Assembly (NCBI RefSeq): GCF_000242875.2
Contig: NZ_AEXL02000087.1
Location: 1-54,578, forward strand
DNA length: 54,578 nucleotides
Direction of reading: 5' to 3'
From: Candidatus Nitrosopumilus salarius BD31
Lineage (GTDB): Archaea > Thermoproteota > Nitrososphaeria > Nitrososphaerales > Nitrosopumilaceae
Both the position numbers and the translations under genes were made by a program. The notes beneath the pieces were generated by a model, which saw only the letters and a list, made by a program, of their open reading frames with translations, made no database searches and was not told where the DNA came from. Shown here piece after piece: positions 32,934 to 42,310 of this stretch. The stretch's first letter is position 1, and every line of letters begins with the position of its first letter.

Positions 32934-34028
32934 TTGACTGGTAGAATTAAAGTTGCATTAGTAGGTATAGGAAATTGTTTTTCAGGATTGATTCAAGGAA
33001 TTGAATATTATAGAAAAAACCCCTCTCAAGAGGTTACTGGAATTATTCATGATAAATTAGCTGGATATGGAATTCATGATATTGACTTTGTATGTGGATT
33101 TGATGTAGGTGAAAACAAAGTTGGAAAATTATTACATGAAGCGATTTATGAATTTCCAAATATGGTTAACTGGATTCCTAAAGATGAATTACCAAAAAAT
33201 TCTGCCAAAGTCTATGAAAGTCCAATACTGGATGGCGTTGGATTATGGGTTGAAAACAGAATCAAACCTATTACAAGCACAAAAACTCCTGAACAAATAG
33301 CTGAAGAGGTAAAACAAATACTCAAAGACACTGGTGCTGAAATTATCGTATCTTATTTGCCTGTTGGGTCTGATAAAGTCACTGAATTTTGGGCTCAAAT
33401 TTGCCTTGATACTAACACTGCATTTGTAAATTGTATCCCATCATTTATTGCGTCTGATGAAAAATGGGCAAAAAAATTCGAAGAAAAGAACATTCCATGT
33501 ATTGGTGATGATATTAAAGGACAAGTTGGAGCGACCATTGTTCATAGAACTTTAGCTAAATTATGCAGTGATCGAGGAACAAAAATTGAAAAAACATACC
33601 AAATCAATGTTGGTGGCAATACTGATTTCCTTAACATGAAAGAACAAGATAGACTAGTGTCAAAGAAAATTTCTAAAACTGAAAGCGTTCAAAGTCAACT
33701 TAAGGAAAGACTAGATGATGATCAAATCTATGTTGGTCCCTCTGACTTCATTCCGTTTTTGGGTAATACTAAACTAATGTTTATGAGAATTGAAGGTCGC
33801 CAATGGGCTAATGTTCCATACAACATGGAGGTTAGATTAGAGGTGGATGATAAGGCAAACTCTGCAGGAATTGTAATTGATGCAATCAGATTGGCAAAAA
33901 TTGCTCTTGACCGAGGTGTAGGAGGGCCTATCAAACCTGCAAGTGCTTATTTGATGAAGCACCCTATAGAACAAACATCTGATGTTGCAGCAAAAGTCGC
34001 ATGTGAAAAGTTTGTTGCTGGTGACTAA
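32934..34028 (+). CDS. ino1: Inositol-3-phosphate synthase
   Basis: The likely start is TTG 32934, which follows an ACTTTAAACC box by about 28 nt and places the NAD motif KVALVGIGNCFSGLIQG at the N-terminus; a TTG at 32889 adds 15 residues. The ~364-aa enzyme converts glucose-6-phosphate to inositol-1-phosphate. Family segments IVSYLPVGSD, FVNCIPSFIAS and IGDDIKGQVGATIVHRTL are present, and the C-terminus carries GGPIKPASAYLMK. The product feeds archaeal phosphatidylinositol-type lipids. It is divergent from deoxyhypusine synthase. Confidence 0.92.
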   Translation: MTGRIKVALVGIGNCFSGLIQGIEYYRKNPSQEVTGIIHDKLAGYGIHDIDFVCGFDVGENKVGKLLHEAIYEFPNMVNWIPKDELPKNSAKVYESPILDGVGLWVENRIKPITSTKTPEQIAEEVKQILKDTGAEIIVSYLPVGSDKVTEFWAQICLDTNTAFVNCIPSFIASDEKWAKKFEEKNIPCIGDDIKGQVGATIVHRTLAKLCSDRGTKIEKTYQINVGGNTDFLNMKEQDRLVSKKISKTESVQSQLKERLDDDQIYVGPSDFIPFLGNTKLMFMRIEGRQWANVPYNMEVRLEVDDKANSAGIVIDAIRLAKIALDRGVGGPIKPASAYLMKHPIEQTSDVAAKVACEKFVAGD

Positions 34029-34766
34029 CTATTGAAACTTGTTTGAATCTGAAAATCTATTCTTTCTGCTCTTTTCATATTTTTCAAGCATAAATTCTCT
34101 TATGATCCCACGTTCCCCATTTAATTTTATGACTTTTGTTGTGACTATGTTACTCTTTTCAGTTAAATCTACAACGATACTATTTCCTCCAAATCGTATG
34201 TTTTCCACATTTGCAGCTAGGATTGGAATTCTGTTTTCAAGAGATCTGGCCTGAACGTAAATCTGCCATGGCTCTATGCCTTTTTTTACAATCCTGCTTG
34301 GTGAAAATAGAACTTGTGCTCCTTTTCTTGCAAAAGTATTTGCAACTTTGGGAAATACCATGTCGTAACAAATCATTACTCCAAATTTACAGGCGGTATT
34401 GAAGATTTTAGCCTCATTTCCAGGTTTCACGTTATCTCTTTCAAGTCCAAATGGGTGAATTTTCTCTTGTCTGCCTATTATTTCTCCTTCAGGGCCAATT
34501 ATGGGTGAAATTATTGCTGGTTTTTTCTTTCCAGTTTCATAGAATGCTCCTGGTATAATCGTCATGGAATACTCTTTAGCAATTTTCTTAAATTCTGCAA
34601 ATTCTGAATCAAAATCACTGAACTCGTTATTTTTTAGCCACTGTTCTGGCAGGCAAACAATATCTGCATCTTTTCTGCCTAATTTTTTAAGAATCTTTGA
34701 AACACGAAAAATTCCTTCCTCATTTGTATTACATGATGTAGTTTGAACTAATCCTAATTTGACCAT
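34029..34766 (-). CDS. Carbon-nitrogen hydrolase (nitrilase superfamily)
   Basis: The 245-aa protein carries the nitrilase triad: Glu41 in CLPEQW, Lys in QEKIHPFG, and Cys in GVMICYDMVFP. The size fits the omega-amidase / Nit-type branch, which hydrolyses amides such as 2-oxoglutaramate. The C-terminal half ends in a Lys/Arg-rich tail. It abuts the inositol-synthase gene tail to tail. The exact substrate is not given by the sequence. Confidence 0.87.
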   Translation of the reverse strand: MVKLGLVQTTSCNTNEEGIFRVSKILKKLGRKDADIVCLPEQWLKNNEFSDFDSEFAEFKKIAKEYSMTIIPGAFYETGKKKPAIISPIIGPEGEIIGRQEKIHPFGLERDNVKPGNEAKIFNTACKFGVMICYDMVFPKVANTFARKGAQVLFSPSRIVKKGIEPWQIYVQARSLENRIPILAANVENIRFGGNSIVVDLTEKSNIVTTKVIKLNGERGIIREFMLEKYEKSRKNRFSDSNKFQ

Positions 34767-34943
34767 GAATGTAGAATTATTCTATAGTAATTATAGGTAG
34801 GCGTAAACACACGATCATTTTTACACCTCATTCAAGTAATTACCCCTACGAAAAATATCATAACACAACAAGAAAAATTGCGCAATTATGTCAACTAAAC
34901 TTGTTAACCATCGATTATCCAACGTTATGAGAAATATTTGTAA

Positions 34944-37900
34944 TTGGTTCATGTTAAAAAAGTTGAGATCTATGGTTTCAAATCATTTGGGTTTAAGAAT
35001 ACTACTGTACAGTTTGAACCAGGTCTTGTATCGATCTCTGGTCCAAATGGTTCTGGAAAAAGTAACATCTTAGATGCAATAATTTTTGCAATGGGTGAAA
35101 ACAAACCCAAAGTTATGAGGGTTGATAAATTACGATCTTTAATTCATGACATTGATGGAAATCATCGTGGCCCAAAAATGGCGAGATCCAGTGTACACTT
35201 TGATAATTCTGACAGAAAGATTCCTGTAGACTCTGATGTTGTTGAAATCACCCGGGAGATGGATGAAAATGGTGAAAATACATACTATCTAAATAAAAAG
35301 AAAACACAGCGAAACCATGTTCTTGATCTTCTTGACATGGCAAATGCCGGTCTAGGACAATTAAATGCAGTTCAACAAGGAACCGTTACTCGAATTTCAG
35401 AATTTACTTCTGAAGAAAAAAGACATACAATTGAAGATTTAATTGGTCTGTCCTATTTTGATGAGAAAAAAACTGAATCCATAAAACAATTAGAGGATGC
35501 AGACAGGAGATTGGAAATTGCCCTGGCTAAAATGGGTGAGATCAAAAAAAGAATAGATGAACTTGAAGAAGAAAGAAATCAAAAACTACGTCATGATATC
35601 TTGGAGCGAGAGTTAAATCGTTACAAGGCAATATCTGCAGCCAATAAAATGAAGGTAATTTCAAGTCAAAAAGAGTCAAAACAATCTGATTTGCACAAAA
35701 TAACTGCTGAAATTGTAGCATTTGAAAGTGAACGTAATGAATTAAAGACCAAAATCAACGAACTTGATACTGAAAAAACAAAGTTGATGGCTGAAGCCAA
35801 TGATTACAATCAGGCAAAAGCTTCCTTGGATATAGAAATTAGCTCTGCCATGGAACAATATGAGATTGACAATAGTGCAATATCGGCATCAAAGAAAAGA
35901 TTACAACAAATTGATTCTAGACTTCCAGAAATTCAGGTTGAGCTAGAAGAGATTAATGTTGCAAGAAGTGATATTAATACACAGCTTCAAAAAATAAAAG
36001 AATCTATAGACGAAACAAATCTAAAGAAAAATAAAATTAATGATGATTTGCAAATAATCGATACACAAAGAAATAAGATCCTACTTGAGCAATCAGAGGC
36101 AGCTGCTAAAAAATCTGAAATAGATAACAAAATTAAATTATTAACAAATCAACTAAATGAAGCAAATCTAAAACTTTCTAAACTTGAACATGAGGAAGAA
36201 GAATCTAAAATTAAAATTCATAGCAATTCTGTAAAACTAACTGAACTAGAAAATGATATTGTTAAACTTACTGGATACCAATCTCAATTAGAGTCAATGT
36301 TAAAAAATCATACTGATACCATATCTGAATTAAAATCCAGAATATCAAAATTAAATTCAAGGAAATCTAAAATCATTAATGATATGGATGAATTGGGATT
36401 GATACTTGAAAAATCTAGTACAGCTGCAAATCAATATGAATCAAAAATTAAAACTGTAAAAGGATTCATGCATGAAGATTACACTGTTGCAAAATTAAAA
36501 GAAGATTCTGAAAAACTTGGTATTGAAGGATTGGTTTATGAAATGATTTCATGGGATAAACAATACGAGCGCTCTATATTGGCAGTAAGTTCAGATTGGA
36601 TTAAAGCAATTGTTGTTAAAGATTTTGCAACATTACTTGGAATTGCGGAATTTGCAAGAAGTAAAAATCTCCCAAAACTAAAAATAATTCCGTTGGATGC
36701 CATTCCAAAATTCAATTTAACTCTTCCAAAAATATCTGGAATTGTGGGTGTCCTTTCAGATTATGTTGACTGTGATGCTGAATATTCTGCCCTCAAAACG
36801 TTTCTATTTGGAAATATTGTGCTTGCTGACACTCGAGAAACCGCATACAAAGTCTCCCAAATGGGTTACAAAACAGTAACTATGAATGGTGAATATTTTG
36901 AAGCGAAAGGCGGTACTGTAATTATTGACATTAATTCAAAAATTTCCAAACTCACAAAACTAATCTCGATGAGTAGTGATATTGATGGTTTATTCCAATC
37001 AATCAGTTTAATCAAAAAATATGTTCAAAAGAAAAAGCACTCCTTAAAAAAACTGGATGATTCTATTCAATCTTACAATGAGAGACTTTCAATTTCTGAA
37101 AACTCGTTAACATCTACAAATGAAAATTATTCCAATTTGAAATCTAGAATTACATCTGCAATTGCCATGAAGGAGCAACTCCGAAAACGAATCTCAGAAT
37201 TAACTTTTAGAAATAATTCTATAGAGTCGGAGATAAAAACAACTGAATCTCATGTCGAATCACTACAACAACGTATTACAATAGTTGAGGAAAATTATGC
37301 AAGCGGTGAACAGGATCGTATTGCAAATGAATTGTCTCGAATTAACGTAAAAAAATCTGACATTGAAAAAATGTACACCACAATCATGAATGAATATCGT
37401 GATAAATCCTCACAGCAAACTACCTTACAAACTCAAGACAATAGAGAACAATCTCAATCCAATCGTCTTTCAAACGAAATAGATTCTTTGAATTTGGAGC
37501 ATAGAGAATTGGAAAATAAGATTCAAGAATTAGAAAAACAAAAAGAAGCAAAAAGTGAAGTTCTTGTCAAATTAAGAGAAAAAGAACAAGAACTTATTTC
37601 TACATCTGGTTCTTCCATTGGTCACCTTAAAGAATTTGATGATAAGCTGAGTGTTCTTAGAGAACAAACATCTGATCTTACAAAACAAATCAATGTTTTG
37701 GAACGTCAATCTGATTCATTAAATCGTGATCTTCATGATTTGGTTGAAAACGAAACTAAGTTACAGCAAATTCTTACTGCTTTTGGATTTGATAAAAATA
37801 TGGAAACTTTTGATGTTGAACCTATTGTTCAAGGCTTGAGCACAGAATTATCTTCTCTTAGCGCATTAAATGCAAAAGCTCCCGAAACATATCTTGAAGT

Positions 37901-38468
37901 ATCTTATGGTTATCGGTCAATGTCTACTAGAAAGAACTCTCTTGAGGAAGAACGAAACTCTATTGTAAAATTCATCGAGGATATTGAAAAAGATAAACGA
38001 CAAACATTCTTGGATGCATTTGATAAAGTAGATAAAGAAATACGACTAATTTTCAACAAAATGACTGGGGGAAATGCTTGGTTAGAATTACAAAATGAAG
38101 ATGACATATTTAATTCTGGAATTTCATATCTAATTCAATTCCCAAATAAACCTAAAAGAGAATCCACATCAATCAGTGGTGGTGAAAAAACATTAGCTGC
38201 TATTGTATTTGTTCTTGCATTGCAAAAGCTAAAACCCTCACCTTTCTATCTCTTCGACGAAGTGGATGCTCATCTTGATGCACCAAACTCTGAGCGCCTT
38301 GCTAATATTTTAGAAGAACGATCCAAAGAAAGCCAATTCATTATGGTATCTCTAAAAGACTCTGTTATACAAAAAGCTAAATTGATTTATGGTGTTTTTC
38401 CAAAGAATGGTGTTTCTAATGTTGTTACTTACAAAGATAAACGCATGCAATCTGTAAGAACAACCTAA
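34944..38468 (+). CDS. smc: Chromosome segregation protein SMC
   Basis: The 1174-aa ATPase has the Walker A motif GPNGSGKSN near residue 35, long coiled coils (about 170-500 and 680-1010), a hinge (about 510-650), the ABC signature SISGGEKTLAA, and Walker B YLFDEVDAHLD near the C-terminus. SMC dimers organise and separate sister chromosomes. The TTG start at 34944 is the earliest possible because a TAA codon lies immediately upstream in frame. The frame from ATG 34888 is a shadow that runs into this gene. The kleisin ScpA/ScpB genes are not adjacent. Confidence 0.95.
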   Translation: MVHVKKVEIYGFKSFGFKNTTVQFEPGLVSISGPNGSGKSNILDAIIFAMGENKPKVMRVDKLRSLIHDIDGNHRGPKMARSSVHFDNSDRKIPVDSDVVEITREMDENGENTYYLNKKKTQRNHVLDLLDMANAGLGQLNAVQQGTVTRISEFTSEEKRHTIEDLIGLSYFDEKKTESIKQLEDADRRLEIALAKMGEIKKRIDELEEERNQKLRHDILERELNRYKAISAANKMKVISSQKESKQSDLHKITAEIVAFESERNELKTKINELDTEKTKLMAEANDYNQAKASLDIEISSAMEQYEIDNSAISASKKRLQQIDSRLPEIQVELEEINVARSDINTQLQKIKESIDETNLKKNKINDDLQIIDTQRNKILLEQSEAAAKKSEIDNKIKLLTNQLNEANLKLSKLEHEEEESKIKIHSNSVKLTELENDIVKLTGYQSQLESMLKNHTDTISELKSRISKLNSRKSKIINDMDELGLILEKSSTAANQYESKIKTVKGFMHEDYTVAKLKEDSEKLGIEGLVYEMISWDKQYERSILAVSSDWIKAIVVKDFATLLGIAEFARSKNLPKLKIIPLDAIPKFNLTLPKISGIVGVLSDYVDCDAEYSALKTFLFGNIVLADTRETAYKVSQMGYKTVTMNGEYFEAKGGTVIIDINSKISKLTKLISMSSDIDGLFQSISLIKKYVQKKKHSLKKLDDSIQSYNERLSISENSLTSTNENYSNLKSRITSAIAMKEQLRKRISELTFRNNSIESEIKTTESHVESLQQRITIVEENYASGEQDRIANELSRINVKKSDIEKMYTTIMNEYRDKSSQQTTLQTQDNREQSQSNRLSNEIDSLNLEHRELENKIQELEKQKEAKSEVLVKLREKEQELISTSGSSIGHLKEFDDKLSVLREQTSDLTKQINVLERQSDSLNRDLHDLVENETKLQQILTAFGFDKNMETFDVEPIVQGLSTELSSLSALNAKAPETYLEVSYGYRSMSTRKNSLEEERNSIVKFIEDIEKDKRQTFLDAFDKVDKEIRLIFNKMTGGNAWLELQNEDDIFNSGISYLIQFPNKPKRESTSISGGEKTLAAIVFVLALQKLKPSPFYLFDEVDAHLDAPNSERLANILEERSKESQFIMVSLKDSVIQKAKLIYGVFPKNGVSNVVTYKDKRMQSVRTT

Positions 38469-39430
38469 TCTAGTTTTACATAACATGCAGAATAATGTTC
38501 ATTGCTTACTTTTTCTAAGTGTGGCTCTTGAATGCATTTTTCAATGACATAAGGACATCTTGCCCTAAATCTACACCCTTGAAAAACATCCACGTCTACT
38601 GGCATATTTATTCTGATTTTTCTTTCTCTGTGTATGTTTTCTGGATCAGGCTCTGAAATTGCATCAATTAATGCTTGAGTGTATGGATGTTTGGGCATCA
38701 ATAAGACTTGGTCAACAGGCCCAATCTCTACAATTTTCCCCATATACAGTATTCCTATCCTTTGACCAAAATATCTCGCAGTCGCTAAATCATGAGTAAT
38801 GTAGATGAATGAAATATTGTGTTTTTTTTGTAACTCTTGCATCAACTCTAACATTTCTGCTCTGATTGATACATCTAACATTGACACTGGTTCGTCTGCT
38901 AAAATCACTTTTGGTTTTAATGCCAAAGCTCTTGCTAAAACTACTCTTTGTCTTTGCCCTCCTGATAACATGTGAGGATATTTTTTAATAATATCTTCAG
39001 CAGGTTCTAGTTTTACTTCGTGTAATACCTCAATTACTCTTTTCAGTCTTTCATCCTTGTTTCCAAAACTATGAATCTCTAGGGGTTCTGATACAATATC
39101 TCCTATTTTCATTCTTGGATTTATTGAATCGTAAGGATCTTGCTGAATCATTTGACAATTCATTCTAATTTTATCTAAATTCTTTTTTTCGTTATCAATC
39201 TCTTGTTCTTCAAAAAAGATTTTTCCAGAATCTAATTTAATTGATTTTAGAATTAGTTTTGCAATTGTTGATTTTCCAGAACCTGATTCTCCGGCTAGAA
39301 CAAAAACTTCCCCTTTTTTAACAGAAAATGATACGTCATCTGTTGCTCTAACTGTTGAAGATTCTGATCCAAAAATTCCTTTTTTTGTAAAATATTTTTT
39401 TAAATGTTCTACTCTTAATACCTCACTCAT
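38465..39430 (-). CDS. Peptide-type ABC transporter ATP-binding protein (DppF/OppF-like)
   Basis: From ATG 39430 (26 nt after a TTGATATACT box on the minus strand) the ATPase has 321 aa; a frame from 39460 adds ten residues. Walker A GESGSGKST, signature LSGGQRQR and Walker B VILADEP are intact. The C-terminal domain ends with CRFRARCPYVIEKC, the oligopeptide/dipeptide transporter extension. No permease, binding protein or DppD partner is adjacent, so the rest of the transporter must lie elsewhere. It overlaps the end of smc by 4 bp. Confidence 0.88.
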   Translation of the reverse strand: MSEVLRVEHLKKYFTKKGIFGSESSTVRATDDVSFSVKKGEVFVLAGESGSGKSTIAKLILKSIKLDSGKIFFEEQEIDNEKKNLDKIRMNCQMIQQDPYDSINPRMKIGDIVSEPLEIHSFGNKDERLKRVIEVLHEVKLEPAEDIIKKYPHMLSGGQRQRVVLARALALKPKVILADEPVSMLDVSIRAEMLELMQELQKKHNISFIYITHDLATARYFGQRIGILYMGKIVEIGPVDQVLLMPKHPYTQALIDAISEPDPENIHRERKIRINMPVDVDVFQGCRFRARCPYVIEKCIQEPHLEKVSNEHYSACYVKLD

Positions 39431-39450
39431 TGAATATCGTTGAAAATAGA

Positions 39451-39460
39451 AGTATATCAA
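39451..39460 (-). promoter_or_regulatory. TATA box of ABC ATPase gene
   Basis: On the minus strand TTGATATACT lies 26 nt before ATG 39430 and supports that start. Confidence 0.5.
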
Positions 39461-39524
39461 GAAAATGATTCATGCGTGAAATATGGGATAAAGCATTTAT
39501 GTTAAATAAAGACCTGTTTAATAC

Positions 39525-40547
39525 TTGAACGACACAATTCAAAAAAATCTTCAATATAAAAAATACATTCTAGATTCTAAACTTCAATACTTTAAACCTC
39601 ATTCTAGTGCAGTTGAAAAAACTTTCGCAGAAGAAATATCTTACAGTCTTAGTCAAGATCCCAAATTTATCAGTCCTAAATTTTTTTATGACAAAAAAGG
39701 CTCAGATTTGTTTGAAAAAATTTGTTCCTTACCTGAATACTACCCCACACGAACTGAAATCAGTATTCTGGAAAAATTACAGTCTGAATTACCTAACTTT
39801 CTTGATGATACTTTTCAATTGGTAGAACTTGGGAGTGGTGCCTCTGTTAAAACCCGCTTAGTGCTTGATATTTTTACTAAACTGCAAACGAAAACTGAAT
39901 ATTTTCCAATAGATATATCTGAAATTCTTACCGAAAGCTCTGAATTATTACTCAAAGATTATGATAGTCTCCACATTACTGGGATTATTGATACTTATGA
40001 AGGAGGTTTGGAATTCCTCAAAAATTATGATGATAAAAAAAATTTAATCTTGTTTTTAGGTTCAAGTTTTGGAAATTTCACCCCTGATGAAGGACGTAAA
40101 TTTTTACAAACAATTCATTCTATGATGAAACCTGGGGATTTGTTTCTAATTGGGTTGGACCTAGTTAAAGACAAACAAATTCTAGAATCTGCGTATAATG
40201 ATTCACAAGGAGTTACTTCCGAATTCAATCTTAATGTTCTTTCTAGAATTAATGATGAACTTGATGCTGATTTTAATCTAAATGATTTTTCACATTATTC
40301 AGTTTACAATTCAAAAGATCAAAGAATTGAGATGTATCTTAAATCATTGGTAAATCAATCTGTTGTAATTTCAAAATCTAATCTCTTGCTTAATTTGTTA
40401 AAAGACGAATTGATTCATACTGAACACTCTCACAAGTATGGATTAGATCAAATTCATAATTTATTGAATGACGTAAAATTTGAAATAAAACATACATGGT
40501 TAGATGACAATAATTATTTTTCTTTAACTCTAGTATCTAAAAACTAA
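39525..40547 (+). CDS. egtD: L-histidine N-alpha-methyltransferase (EgtD)
   Basis: EgtD trimethylates histidine to hercynine, the first step to ergothioneine. The 340-aa protein keeps family landmarks: PKFFYDKKGSDLFEKIC near the N-terminus, YYPTRTE, the SAM motif LVELGSGASVKTRL, YFPIDIS, and LFLGSSFGNF followed by PGDLFLIGLDLVKD. The start is TTG 39525, placed by a TTTATG/AAATAA box about 27 nt upstream. EgtB is encoded on the opposite strand, tail to tail, so the two steps are physically linked. Confidence 0.93.
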   Translation: MNDTIQKNLQYKKYILDSKLQYFKPHSSAVEKTFAEEISYSLSQDPKFISPKFFYDKKGSDLFEKICSLPEYYPTRTEISILEKLQSELPNFLDDTFQLVELGSGASVKTRLVLDIFTKLQTKTEYFPIDISEILTESSELLLKDYDSLHITGIIDTYEGGLEFLKNYDDKKNLILFLGSSFGNFTPDEGRKFLQTIHSMMKPGDLFLIGLDLVKDKQILESAYNDSQGVTSEFNLNVLSRINDELDADFNLNDFSHYSVYNSKDQRIEMYLKSLVNQSVVISKSNLLLNLLKDELIHTEHSHKYGLDQIHNLLNDVKFEIKHTWLDDNNYFSLTLVSKN

Positions 40548-41854
40548 ACATCCTCAGCACATCTAAACCCTGAGAATAACCATCTTTCGTCTAGCCTGAA
40601 GAAGTTTCTATAACTTCCTCTAATTGACATGTTTGGAGTTGCAAATGATCCTCCTTTCAAGACTTTTTGATTTGTAAACCATTTATCATTATACTCATCA
40701 AATCCTGATTTGAATCCTGGATACCCCATAAATTCTGAGGAAGTCCATTCCCAAACATCTCCGATCATTTGTTGACATCCACATGGACTGCTACTTTCAG
40801 GAAATGTTCCAATCTCGGTACATCCCCAATAATGTGATTCAAATAAATTACATTTTTCTATTGTTGGATAATCATTTCCCCATGGATAGATTGTTTTTTC
40901 TTGTCTTTCTTCATTCCAACATGCAGCTTTTTCCCATTCTGCCTCTGTCGGCAATCTTTTCCCAGCCCATTTACAATATGCATCTGCTTCATAGTAACTT
41001 ACATGACATACTGGTTCATTTGGATTGATATCTCTGATTCCTAAAAAGTCTCTTATGTTCCATTTGTCCTCTATTTTTTCCCAATACATTGGGGCCTTCC
41101 ATTGATTATCTTTTACTCTCTCCCATCCGTCAGATAGCCAATACTTGTAAGTATCATACCCGCCATCTTCTATAAATTCTAGATACTGTTGATTTGTAAT
41201 TGGATACATGTCAATTTTGTAATCATTGAGGTATACTTTGTGTTGAGGTAATTCGATATCATAACAAAATCCATTTCCATTATACCCCATTGTATATAGC
41301 CCCCCTGTTATGTGGATTGATTTTTTTTCAATATTATGTTGATTTTTAATTTCATTTTTTCTTAGTGGTTTGTATTGTTCAGCTAGTAAATGTTGTAAAT
41401 CATATACAAGAAGCTCTTGATGTTGACATTCATGATGAAATCCCATTGTGATCAATTTTATCTGCTCATCATTCAATGTGTTCGTTTGAATGAATTTTTC
41501 AACTCTTTGATTGATCGTGTTAAAATACTGAAAAATCTGATCAACTGTTGGTCTTGAAACTACTCCTCGTAATCCTTTGTCATGTGGTACTCCAAACTGT
41601 TGATAATAGGAATTTAGATACTCGGAAAATTCTTTTGAATAAAACTTATAATTTTTATCGATTTTACTCATGATTGCTTCATAGATCCAACTTACGTGTC
41701 CTATGTGCCATTTTGGCGGGCTCATAAAAAATGCTGTTTGGACCACAAAATCATCGGTTTCTAAATTTTTGACTATTTCGAGTGTTCTACTTCTTGTTTC
41801 TTTAAATTGTTCCAAAAGTGATTTCTTTTCTTCTAATTGGGGAGTAGTTGTCAA
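40544..41854 (-). CDS. egtB: Ergothioneine biosynthesis protein EgtB (sulfoxide synthase)
   Basis: EgtB joins hercynine with a cysteine donor using iron and oxygen. The N-terminal DinB-like domain supplies the iron ligands: HIGHVSW and the HX3HXE motif in GFHHECQHQE. The C-terminal formylglycine-generating-enzyme-like domain holds GKRLPTEAEWEKAA, GDVWEWTSSEF, and the terminal RNFFRLDERWLFSGFRCA. The 436-aa length fits. It overlaps the end of egtD by 4 bp. EgtA, EgtC and EgtE are not next to it, which suggests cysteine (rather than gamma-glutamylcysteine) as the donor, or partners elsewhere. Confidence 0.92.
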   Translation of the reverse strand: MTTTPQLEEKKSLLEQFKETRSRTLEIVKNLETDDFVVQTAFFMSPPKWHIGHVSWIYEAIMSKIDKNYKFYSKEFSEYLNSYYQQFGVPHDKGLRGVVSRPTVDQIFQYFNTINQRVEKFIQTNTLNDEQIKLITMGFHHECQHQELLVYDLQHLLAEQYKPLRKNEIKNQHNIEKKSIHITGGLYTMGYNGNGFCYDIELPQHKVYLNDYKIDMYPITNQQYLEFIEDGGYDTYKYWLSDGWERVKDNQWKAPMYWEKIEDKWNIRDFLGIRDINPNEPVCHVSYYEADAYCKWAGKRLPTEAEWEKAACWNEERQEKTIYPWGNDYPTIEKCNLFESHYWGCTEIGTFPESSSPCGCQQMIGDVWEWTSSEFMGYPGFKSGFDEYNDKWFTNQKVLKGGSFATPNMSIRGSYRNFFRLDERWLFSGFRCAEDV

Positions 41855-41946
41855 TAATTCAAATTATTTTTTTCCATTATTATGTTTGATCCTTTTTTTA
41901 TTGATATCCCACAATGTTTTTTATCGGCTGATTTGTACTTTGATAC

Positions 41947-42303
41947 ATGTCTGATGAATCTTTGAATCAAAAATGTGATTTGTTGTTAAAAGAACCTGAA
42001 ATTCGTTTTGCTGGATTTTTGGATATGATGGGTAATCTTGTAGTTGGTTCTTTTCGTAAGGGGTTAGAACCTCTAAAAAATGAAACCGAACGAAAAAAAA
42101 TGTTTGTTGAAGCTGTATTAAGAATTAGAACAAGACAAGATTTTGACGAAAATCTTGGGCCTGTAACATATGCTGCTGCCAGACGAAAGAATATTGTGAC
42201 ATTTACTTTTTTAGTTGATAACAAAGTTCTCTTTGTCTCAGCAGAGCCTAATGTTGATATTGATAAAACAGCAAATAAAATATTGAATTTATGCTCTGTT
42301 TAA
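41947..42303 (+). CDS. DUF6659-like small protein
   Basis: The 118-aa soluble protein has an alpha/beta roadblock-like pattern: RFAGFLDMMGNLVVGSFRKG, a helix with FVEAVLRIRTRQDFDENLG, then strands VTFTFLVDNKVLFVSAEP. It resembles a thaumarchaea-wide family annotated DUF6659; this is by memory of the motif and not certain. No enzyme site is visible. It starts at ATG 41947 and is convergent with the prolyl-tRNA synthetase gene. Confidence 0.62.
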   Translation: MSDESLNQKCDLLLKEPEIRFAGFLDMMGNLVVGSFRKGLEPLKNETERKKMFVEAVLRIRTRQDFDENLGPVTYAAARRKNIVTFTFLVDNKVLFVSAEPNVDIDKTANKILNLCSV

Positions 42304-42310
42304 TATTGTC

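Noticed and set aside
34888-35073. 61-aa frame before and into smc
   Set aside because: It runs out of frame into the SMC ATPase domain, whose Walker A motif is in the other frame.
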